From an uncultured Bacteroidota bacterium (GTDB lineage: Bacteria; Bacteroidota; Bacteroidia; Bacteroidales; P3): DNA of 13,015 nt. The stretch spans positions 1-13,015 of the forward strand of contig URCX01000042.1 of NCBI GenBank assembly GCA_900546465.1, in the 5' to 3' direction. This document shows positions 1 through 5,285 of this stretch, piece after piece; the stretch's first letter is position 1; the number at the start of each line of letters is the position of its first letter. Below the pieces are notes generated by a model, which saw nothing but the letters and a program-made list of their open reading frames with translations, made no database searches and was not told the origin of the DNA. The translations under genes were made by a program, and so were the position numbers.

Positions 1-33
1 TGGACTGACTGACTACCGAGGCTGCACAGTATT
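1..33 (-). pseudogene. Fragment of a second histidine ammonia-lyase gene (hutH paralogue), runs off the left edge
   Basis: Read on the minus strand, this stretch encodes YCAASVVSQS, the same residues as positions 384-393 of the complete hutH at 1279-2772. Over 33 bases it differs from the hutH copy at three sites (5, 8 and 14). All three are third-codon positions and silent (GTG/GTA, AGC/AGT, CAA/CAG). Homology stops abruptly at base 33/34. Upstream, the frame stays open only to a stop at 59-61 and has no ATG, and it overlaps the end of the neighbouring lipoprotein gene in another frame. This is therefore a 5'-truncated copy; its downstream part would lie outside the window. The silent differences suggest that the copy diverged while still under selection for protein sequence. 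It could instead be a horizontally acquired piece. The similarity is clear, but the short length limits certainty about origin. Confidence 0.6.
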
Positions 34-54
34 TCGCTTCATGGGTTTTATGTT

Positions 55-486
55 TTAATTATTTACTTGGATTACTTTGAACAGAGGAACGTTTGGAGAA
101 CAAAATACTGTCGGGCAAGGATAAGAACTTAGAAACAACTCATCTTCTGAATTTGTTCGTACAGCCTTAAAGCTAACATAATCGCCTACACTAAACACTG
201 TTTGCGAAAACGTCCCTAACGGAATGCCTATTGAGTTCTTGTAATCGATAGATGTATCCATGAGAGACAATGTGCCATCGTTGCCTATTTGCAAATTACC
301 GACTTCTATCAGTATCATATTTCCATAGCAATTATCGAGATACGCTTTTATTATACCATTGATTTGTATCTCCGTTTGCTGCGTGTTTTCTTCATCTTCT
401 TCATCTTTGCAGGAACCGAACAACGTCAGTCCTACAAGAAGCAATCCTGTTATCGACAGAATCGCGTATTTGTTATGTCTTTTCAT
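55..486 (-). CDS. Small predicted surface lipoprotein A (143 aa), unknown function
   Basis: The N-terminus is a lipoprotein signal peptide (residues 1-25), with a hydrophobic core ending in FGSC and lipidation expected at Cys26. The residues after the cysteine, KDEEDEE, match the acidic lipoprotein export signal that sends Bacteroidota lipoproteins to the cell surface. The mature part is about 115 residues, beta-rich by eye, with Cys53, Cys124 and Cys129 and a GDYVSFKAV strand late in the chain that could fit an OB-like fold; that is a guess. I do not recognise the family. The start codon overlaps the stop of lipoprotein B (ATGA, 483-486), so the two are almost certainly co-transcribed and translationally coupled. 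The first 26 residues nearly duplicate those of lipoprotein B, while the mature domains do not align by eye. Confidence 0.8.
   Translation of the reverse strand: MKRHNKYAILSITGLLLVGLTLFGSCKDEEDEENTQQTEIQINGIIKAYLDNCYGNMILIEVGNLQIGNDGTLSLMDTSIDYKNSIGIPLGTFSQTVFSVGDYVSFKAVRTNSEDELFLSSYPCPTVFCSPNVPLFKVIQVNN
396..472. repeat. Copy 1 of a 77-bp direct repeat encoding the lipoprotein signal peptide
   Basis: Bases 396-472 match 794-870 at 73 of 77 positions with no gap. The repeat covers the signal peptide from Lys6 through the acidic residues after Cys26. Three of the four differences change an amino acid (Leu/Phe, Val/Ala, Phe/Leu), all conservative within the hydrophobic core. Similarity falls off sharply on the mature-domain side. 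Confidence 0.9.
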
Positions 487-884
487 TTCACCTCCTCTAT
501 GCTTATTATTTCAGCCTCTGCAACATCAATAACCGTTGCTATCATATCAATAGGCGTTGATAGTTCTCTGCGATTGAACTTCACATTAACCTTGATCGAA
601 TCTTTGTTGCCGAGAACTTTTTCTGCCTTGTCTGGATTACAAACGAAGTATGTACGTGCATTTACTGAATTGTTCTCCAATTTGTAAAAACAATACCATC
701 CGGCATAATCACCGTCTGTAATCTTACGTAACTCGCAATCTTTAAGTTCAACATTCACATCTGTTACTTTTGTAGAGCAATCGGTGCAATCCCCTTCTTC
801 ATCTTTGCAGGAACCGAGCAGCGTCAGTCCTGCAAGAAACAATCCTGTTATCGACAGAATCGCGTATTTGCTTTTTATCTTCAT
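483..884 (-). CDS. Small predicted surface lipoprotein B (133 aa), unknown function
   Basis: The signal peptide is KYAILSITGLFLAGLTLLGSC, with the lipobox LGSC and lipidated Cys26, followed by KDEEGD, an acidic surface-export signal. The mature region is rich in cysteine near its start (Cys33 and Cys36 as CTDC, then Cys50, Cys65 and Cys82) and ends in alternating hydrophobic strands (IDMIATVIDV, AEIISIEEV). I do not recognise the family. It is the first gene of a two-gene unit, overlapping lipoprotein A by 4 bp. No gene lies immediately upstream. The 394 bp to hutH hold a possible -7 box at 1071-1078 and a stable hairpin at 943-980, so the mRNA may have a long structured leader. Confidence 0.8.
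   Translation of the reverse strand: MKIKSKYAILSITGLFLAGLTLLGSCKDEEGDCTDCSTKVTDVNVELKDCELRKITDGDYAGWYCFYKLENNSVNARTYFVCNPDKAEKVLGNKDSIKVNVKFNRRELSTPIDMIATVIDVAEAEIISIEEVK
794..870. repeat. Copy 2 of the 77-bp signal-peptide direct repeat
   Basis: Partner of 396-472 at a constant offset of 398 bp. It lies inside lipoprotein B in the same orientation. Confidence 0.9.
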
Positions 885-942
885 ATTGTAAATATTATTG
901 TTTTGTTTATTTGTTGTGATTGTCCCGTATTGTTATCGGATA

Positions 943-980
943 AGGGTTGCCGGAGTGTACGGGAAAACTGCGGCAACCCT
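943..980 (-). promoter_or_regulatory. Stem-loop in the probable leader of the lipoprotein operon
   Basis: AGGGTTGCCG (943-952) pairs perfectly with CGGCAACCCT (971-980) across an 18-nt loop. A second, mutually exclusive pairing is possible: TCCCGTA (923-929) with TACGGGA (958-964), the latter lying in the loop of the first stem. No U-run follows on either strand, so it is not a typical terminator. It ends about 58 nt before the lipoprotein B start. A regulatory role is inference. Confidence 0.45.
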
Positions 981-1070
981 CCGTTTGCTAAAATTGTTTT
1001 TCCCGATTTGCCAAATCCTTTCGGAGGCGTAAAAAACTATTCCCATGTTTGTTGCTATATTATTCACCGG

Positions 1071-1078
1071 CAAATATA
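1071..1078 (-). promoter_or_regulatory. Possible -7 box for the lipoprotein pair
   Basis: On the minus strand this reads TATATTTG followed by CC, matching the Bacteroidota primary-sigma -7 element TAnnTTTG. A TTG lies 15 bp upstream, which is closer than the usual spacing of about 19-20 bp, so the -33 half is weak. It would give a leader of roughly 180 nt. Confidence 0.4.
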
Positions 1079-1215
1079 CGAATTATTTTCGTACAAGCAT
1101 ACTTTTGATTGGCAACTTTGTTCTGTGTTCGAGTAAGAGACAAAAGAAAATCGACGGATATGCAGGGTTGGTTACCGTGCGGAAAACGGTAAAGTGTGGT
1201 TCGGGGATATAGAAA

Positions 1216-1249
1216 CAGCCGTCCGAGATGTTGTGCTTTCGGACGGCTG
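1216..1249 (-). terminator. Probable intrinsic terminator of hutH
   Basis: CAGCCGTCCGA (1216-1226) and TCGGACGGCTG (1239-1249) form a perfect 11-bp GC-rich stem with a 12-nt loop, starting about 30 nt after the hutH stop codon. On the minus strand the stem is followed by TTTCTAT, a short, imperfect U-run. Confidence 0.75.
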
Positions 1250-1278
1250 CTGCGTTTGTGTCGTTTCCTTTAAGAGGC

Positions 1279-2772
1279 TTATTGAAGGCTTCTCAAAAAG
1301 TCGATACTCTTATGGATAAGTTCGTACATTACTTGGTCGTCTTGTACGAAGTTAACTGTTTTTCTGTACTCCTTGACGAAGTTCTCTATCTTTTCGGAGG
1401 ACTTCAAGCCTGTCATCTGCTTACGGAAGTCGAAGGCTTGTGCGGCATTCAAGAGTTCTATTGCCAAAACTTTCTCTGTGTTGTTGACAACACGGTATAG
1501 TTTGGTTGCGGCATTGGAACCGAATGATACGTGGTCTTCCTGTCCTTGCGAGGAGTCTATCGTATCGACGGATGCAGGGGTGCAGAGTTGTTTGGATTGG
1601 CTGACCACCGAGGCTGCACAGTATTGCGGTATCATAAAGCCGGAGTTGACACCGGGCTTTGCCACAAGGAATGAGGGAAGATTGCGTTTCGCTCCTATGA
1701 GTTGATAGGTTCTTCTTTCGGATATGGAGCCTATTTCGGCTGTTGCTATGGCAAGATAGTCAAGATTGATTGCCAAGGGTTGTCCGTGGAAGTTTCCTGC
1801 GGAGATTACCATATCCAAGTCAGGGAAGACGGTAGGGTTGTCGGTTGCAGAGTTGATTTCGGTTGTTATCACGTCTGCAACATGCTCGATGGCGTCCTTG
1901 CTTGCTCCGTGAACTTGCGGAACGCAACGGAAGGAGTAAGGGTCTTGGACGTGTTGTTTGTGTTGCTTGATGATTTCGCTGCCTTCCAAGAGTTCTCTTA
2001 TGTGTCTTGCTGTTTCGATTTGTCCTTTGTGTGGTCTTACTTGGTGTACAGGGTCAAGGAAAGGTTCTATTCTTCCATCGAATGCTTCCAAGGATACCGC
2101 CATTATTCGGTCTGCCAAAACGGATAGTTTTTTAGCTTTGATGACGCACCAAACGGCAAAGGCACTCATGAATTGTGTTCCGTTCAACAATGCCAAGCCT
2201 TCTTTTGATTGGAGTTCGATTGCTTGCCAAGAGAATCTGCGGTTGAGTTCTTCTCCGCTTATTCTTTCGCCTTTGTAATCCACTACGCCAAGTCCCAACA
2301 ACGGAAGGCATAAGTGGGCAAGCGGTGCCAAGTCTCCGGAAGCTCCGAGTGAGCCTTGCTGATATACTACCGGCAAAATGTCGTTGTTGAAAAATTCTAT
2401 CAATCTTTCCACTGTTTGGAGTTGAACTCCGGAATTGCCATAGGAAAGGGATTGGATTTTGTTCAACAACATTATTTTTACTACTTCGTGAGGAACCTCT
2501 TCGCCTACGCCGCAGGCGTGGCTCATCACAAGATTTTTTTGCAGCTGGGAGAGTTGTTCCTTGCTGATGGAGATATTGCACAAAGAACCGAAGCCTGTGG
2601 TTACGCCATAGATTGGTTCCTTTTGTGTTTTCATCTTGTTGTCCAAGTACTCTCTGCATTTGATGATTCTTGCTTTGCTTTCTTCTGAAAGTTCAAGCTT
2701 CATGCCCTTATGAAGGATTTCATCTACTCTTTCAAGAGTAAGTAATCCGGGCGTTATTTGATGTGTTGCCAT
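1279..2772 (-). CDS. hutH: Histidine ammonia-lyase (histidase)
   Basis: Catalyses the first step of histidine degradation, non-oxidative deamination of L-histidine to urocanate and ammonia in the cytoplasm, as a homotetramer. The protein has 497 residues, normal for the family. The MIO cofactor tripeptide Ala144-Ser145-Gly146 sits in GASGDLAPLAHL. Tyr55 lies in PIYGVTTGFG, His85 in MSHACGVG, Asn197 in LLNGTQ, and Glu412 in SSQGQEDHVSFG. The signatures VQDPYSFRCVPQVHGA (275-290), NSATDNP and GNFHG are intact. The conserved His and the QEDH block favour histidine over tyrosine or phenylalanine as substrate. No other hut gene is in the window, so the rest of the pathway must be encoded elsewhere. 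It lies 45 bp downstream of ruvB with its own -7 box at 2801-2808 and ends at the hairpin 1216-1249. A fragment of a second copy lies at 1-33. Confidence 0.96.
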   Translation of the reverse strand: MATHQITPGLLTLERVDEILHKGMKLELSEESKARIIKCREYLDNKMKTQKEPIYGVTTGFGSLCNISISKEQLSQLQKNLVMSHACGVGEEVPHEVVKIMLLNKIQSLSYGNSGVQLQTVERLIEFFNNDILPVVYQQGSLGASGDLAPLAHLCLPLLGLGVVDYKGERISGEELNRRFSWQAIELQSKEGLALLNGTQFMSAFAVWCVIKAKKLSVLADRIMAVSLEAFDGRIEPFLDPVHQVRPHKGQIETARHIRELLEGSEIIKQHKQHVQDPYSFRCVPQVHGASKDAIEHVADVITTEINSATDNPTVFPDLDMVISAGNFHGQPLAINLDYLAIATAEIGSISERRTYQLIGAKRNLPSFLVAKPGVNSGFMIPQYCAASVVSQSKQLCTPASVDTIDSSQGQEDHVSFGSNAATKLYRVVNNTEKVLAIELLNAAQAFDFRKQMTGLKSSEKIENFVKEYRKTVNFVQDDQVMYELIHKSIDFLRSLQ

Positions 2773-2800
2773 ATCTTTTATTGTGTTTTTATTGAATGTG

Positions 2801-2808
2801 CAAAGGTA
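2801..2808 (-). promoter_or_regulatory. -7 box upstream of hutH
   Basis: The minus strand reads TACCTTTGCA, a match to TAnnTTTG plus the GCA extension. It lies in the 45-bp gap after ruvB, 28 bp before the hutH start, predicting a leader of about 20 nt. I see no clear -33 element; that position would lie inside the end of ruvB. Confidence 0.55.
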
Positions 2809-2817
2809 ATGCTTTTT

Positions 2818-3843
2818 CTAAAATAGTTCTTGTTGTGTTGTCTTTTGAGGCAGTTTTCCGAGATGGGTATATGCAAGCGGCGTTGCTTCTCTTCCGCGGG
2901 AGGTTCTCATAAGAAAGCCTTCCTGAATGAGGAATGGTTCATATACTTCTTCAATGGTGCCGGCATCTTCGCCCACTGCCGTGGCTATGGTGCTTATTCC
3001 TACCGGTCCGCCTTTGAATTTGTCTATTATTGCAGTGAGTATGCGGTTGTCCATCTCGTCCAAACCGTTCTTATCCACGTTCAAAGCTTCCAAGCCTTCT
3101 TTTGCTACTTGGAGGCTTATCCTTCCGTCGGAGAGGATTTGGGCAAAGTCTCTCACCCTCCGCAACAAAAGGTTGGCTATTCGCGGGGTGCCTCGACTGC
3201 GTCGGGCAATCTCCACGGCTGCGTCCTCATCTATCGGTGTGGCAAGAATGGAGCTTGAACGCTTTATTATTTTCGATAAGGTGGCATGGTCATAGTATTG
3301 CAGGCGGCAGGTAATGCCGAAGCGTGAACGCAAAGGGGCTGTAAGCAATCCGCTGCGGGTTGTCGCTCCTATAAGAGTGAAGGGATTAAGTCCTATTTGC
3401 ACGCTTCTTGCATTGGGTCCGCTCTCTATCATTATATCTATTTTGTAGTCCTCCATGGCGGAATAGAGATATTCTTCCACTATTGGCGAAAGTCTGTGTA
3501 TCTCGTCTATGAACAAAACATCGTTTGCTTCAAGGTTGGTGAGTATCCCTGCCAATTCTCCGGGCTTATCCAATACCGGACCGGAAGTCATCTTGACGTT
3601 TACGCCCAATTCGTTAGCTATGATGTAGCTAAGCGTTGTCTTACCCAAGCCGGGAGGTCCGTGAAGCAAGACATGATCCAATGCTTCCCCTCTTTCTTTT
3701 GCCGCTTGAACAAATATTTTGAGGTTTTTCTTTATCTGACTTTGTCCGGCAAAGCTGTCGAATGCCGAAGGACGCAAAGCCTTCTCGTAATCACTCTCGC
3801 TCTTTGTCAATCTCTCCTTTGACGGATTCAAATTCTCGTTCAT
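2818..3843 (-). CDS. ruvB: Holliday junction branch-migration ATPase RuvB
   Basis: AAA+ motor that, with RuvA, drives branch migration of Holliday junctions during recombinational repair. With the start at 3843 it has 341 residues, the usual RuvB length. Walker A is GPPGLGKT (62-69) and Walker B LFIDEIH (Asp113, Glu114). Sensor 1 is GATTRSG (159-165). The arginine finger is in LRSRFG (171-176), and the C-terminal winged-helix DNA-binding region includes GGPVGISTIA and EPFLIQEGFL. The frame extends 33 codons upstream to 3942, but that extension is not RuvB-like and would contain the -7 box at 3924-3931, so the shorter start MNENLN is preferred. ruvA and ruvC are not adjacent. hutH follows in the same direction. 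Confidence 0.97.
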   Translation of the reverse strand: MNENLNPSKERLTKSESDYEKALRPSAFDSFAGQSQIKKNLKIFVQAAKERGEALDHVLLHGPPGLGKTTLSYIIANELGVNVKMTSGPVLDKPGELAGILTNLEANDVLFIDEIHRLSPIVEEYLYSAMEDYKIDIMIESGPNARSVQIGLNPFTLIGATTRSGLLTAPLRSRFGITCRLQYYDHATLSKIIKRSSSILATPIDEDAAVEIARRSRGTPRIANLLLRRVRDFAQILSDGRISLQVAKEGLEALNVDKNGLDEMDNRILTAIIDKFKGGPVGISTIATAVGEDAGTIEEVYEPFLIQEGFLMRTSRGREATPLAYTHLGKLPQKTTQQELF

Positions 3844-3865
3844 GCGTTTTTTTCTCTTGCTGTCG

Positions 3866-3895
3866 TTGTATATTGAACAAAGTTTATTATATTTG
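3866..3895 (+). promoter_or_regulatory. Promoter of the uspA-SPOR-dipeptidase unit
   Basis: TTG (3866-3868), a 19-bp spacer and TATATTTG (3888-3895, followed by CA) match the Bacteroidota -33/-7 consensus. Transcription would begin near 3902, leaving a leader of about 79 nt. The promoter lies inside the ruvB leader and points at the ruvB promoter. Confidence 0.6.
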
Positions 3896-3923
3896 CAACT
3901 TGAAAAGCGTTGTTTTTCGTTTG

Positions 3924-3931
3924 CAAAGGTA
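3924..3931 (-). promoter_or_regulatory. -7 box upstream of ruvB
   Basis: The minus strand reads TACCTTTGCA, identical to the boxes before hutH and the S9 peptidase gene. It predicts a start near 3917 and a leader of about 75 nt. No -33 match is visible. Confidence 0.55.
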
Positions 3932-3980
3932 ACAAAATACATGCGTTTGCGAGCTTTGATATGAACAAATAATCTGAATT

Positions 3981-4799
3981 ATGGACACAATAGCAGTAGG
4001 AATCGATTTTTCCAAGACATCTTTGGCAGCCATGAGACTTGCGGGAGATATTGCCGCAAGAGCAAAAGCCGATTTATGCGTCATTTGGGTTGAAACAGCG
4101 GAAGAAGACCCCAAAACGGCAGAAGCAAAATTGCAAGAACTCACCAAGGAAGCACAACAAAAATTAAGTGAGAACAAAGTCTCTTATCGCATCGTTGAGG
4201 GACGAAAAGTATATACGGCATTGAATGCAGCCGTAAAGGAATGCAAAGCCGATTTATTGGTAATCGGAACGCACGGAAACAGCGGATTCGAGGAAAAATT
4301 CGCAGGTGCCAATGCCTATAAGACCATAACCATATCGTATGCTCCTGTTTTGACGGTAAGGGAGAACTTTAATTTCGACAAACAGTTGGAAAAACTCGTC
4401 ATGCCTATCGATTCAACAAGAGATACTCGCCAAAAAGTGCCTTGGACGATAGAGTTTGCACGTATGTTTCCTCATACCACAATTCACGTATTGGGAATAC
4501 ATACCACCAAGAACAAGACCGTTCGCAGCGAGGTGGAGGGATATGTCCGCAGCGTAGAGAAACTGATGGAGAAAGAGCGTGTACCTTATGTTACGGACTT
4601 TGTAGATGCAGAGAACACTACGCTTTCGACCATAGAATACGCCGAAAAAATAAATGCCGACCTTATCGTAATCATGACCGAGCAGGAAAAAACACTGCAA
4701 AATATCTTCCTCGGTCCGTATGCCCAACAGATGATAAACCAATCGCCTATACCGGTGCTTGCTGTCAGCGTAAGACAAATAAACGGTGAGTCAAGATAA
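3981..4799 (+). CDS. Universal stress protein with two UspA domains
   Basis: Cytoplasmic stress-linked protein of 272 residues, twice a single Usp domain. Domain 1 (about 1-133) starts IAVGIDFSKTSLAAMRLA and carries the nucleotide-binding loop GTHGNSGFEEKFAGANA. This fits G-x2-G-x9-G, but the usual Ser/Thr after the last Gly is Ala, so ATP binding is likely though not certain. Domain 2 (about 140-266) starts KLVMPIDSTRDTRQ and ends SPIPVLAVSV. Its loop (VIMTEQEKTLQNIFLGP) has lost the glycine pattern and probably does not bind ATP. It is the first gene of a plus-strand unit; the SPOR gene begins 7 bp after its stop. The exact target is unknown. Confidence 0.9.
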   Translation: MDTIAVGIDFSKTSLAAMRLAGDIAARAKADLCVIWVETAEEDPKTAEAKLQELTKEAQQKLSENKVSYRIVEGRKVYTALNAAVKECKADLLVIGTHGNSGFEEKFAGANAYKTITISYAPVLTVRENFNFDKQLEKLVMPIDSTRDTRQKVPWTIEFARMFPHTTIHVLGIHTTKNKTVRSEVEGYVRSVEKLMEKERVPYVTDFVDAENTTLSTIEYAEKINADLIVIMTEQEKTLQNIFLGPYAQQMINQSPIPVLAVSVRQINGESR

Positions 4800-4806
4800 A
4801 AATGAA

Positions 4807-5262
4807 ATGAAACATTTGCGTTTTATAAGTCTGTCCGCCTTAGCCCTTTTGCTGTCTTGCAACCTGCATTCGCAGGTTAAAATAATTGCGGACGGAAGAT
4901 TGCAAACCATACTCGAAAGACATATAGAGTATAACGAGATGTCTCGTTCCATTCAGGGCTATCGTGTAAAGGTAAGCAGCTTTACGGGCAACAATGCAAA
5001 GGCAAAGGCTTTTGAACTTAAAGAAGAAATCCAGAGCAAACACTCGGGAATAAGGGCATACGTAACATTCGATGAACCAAACTTCATTGTGAAAGCCGGA
5101 GACTTCCTTACACGTTTGGACGCTTACGCTTTGTATGACGAGTTAAAGAAACAGATAAACACAACGCAAATCATAAGGGATTGGATAAACAATCCCGTAC
5201 TATCCGAGGAAGACCTCCACACACCGGAATACTATGAGGAAGACCTCGAAAAGGATTTTTAA
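4807..5262 (+). CDS. Small exported SPOR-domain protein, probable lipoprotein
   Basis: SPOR domains bind peptidoglycan strands stripped of stem peptides and typically mark division sites. The protein has 151 residues from the ATG at 4807. The frame can be extended to a GTG at 4786 inside uspA, but only the shorter start puts a signal peptide at the N-terminus (MKHLRFISLSALALLLSC). Lipobox LLSC would lipidate Cys18; cleavage after LHS would make it periplasmic instead. The SPOR domain spans about residues 50-120: GYRVKVSSFTGNNAKAKAF, then FIVKAGDFLTRLDAYALYDE. The C-terminal tail is acidic (EYYEEDLEKDF). The domain call is confident; a role in division or envelope maintenance is inference. It is followed after 23 bp by the dipeptidase gene. 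Confidence 0.85.
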   Translation: MKHLRFISLSALALLLSCNLHSQVKIIADGRLQTILERHIEYNEMSRSIQGYRVKVSSFTGNNAKAKAFELKEEIQSKHSGIRAYVTFDEPNFIVKAGDFLTRLDAYALYDELKKQINTTQIIRDWINNPVLSEEDLHTPEYYEEDLEKDF

Positions 5263-5285
5263 GCACAAAAAACAATAAAACAACA

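Larger units (their letters stand above)
885..1215. other. Gene-free stretch between lipoprotein B and the hutH terminator
   Basis: I see no convincing gene. The longest open frame on the plus strand (903-1136) starts at TTG, is rich in Cys and Phe, and resembles no protein I know. The stretch holds a 10-bp perfect inverted repeat (943-952 with 971-980), a smaller 7-bp one (1172-1178 with 1186-1192) and a -7-like box for the minus strand at 1071-1078. It is best read as the leader and promoter region of the lipoprotein pair. Confidence 0.6.

Noticed and set aside
903..1136. Possible small plus-strand gene
   Set aside because: TTG start, odd composition, runs through the lipoprotein leader hairpin, and no recognisable similarity.
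1172..1192. 7-bp hairpin TTACCGT/ACGGTAA as a second hutH terminator
   Set aside because: No U-run on either strand, and a better stem lies at 1216-1249, closer to the stop codon.
2132..2659. Long open frames overlapping hutH in other frames, on both strands
   Set aside because: They are shadows of the strongly supported hutH reading frame, rich in Arg and Ser with no recognisable motif.
3844..3942. Thirty-three-codon upstream extension of ruvB to an ATG at 3942
   Set aside because: The extra residues are not RuvB-like, they would exceed the usual 340-residue length, and the ruvB -7 box lies inside them.
4786..4806. GTG start for the SPOR protein inside uspA
   Set aside because: It would put seven polar residues in front of an otherwise good signal peptide; the ATG at 4807 fits better.
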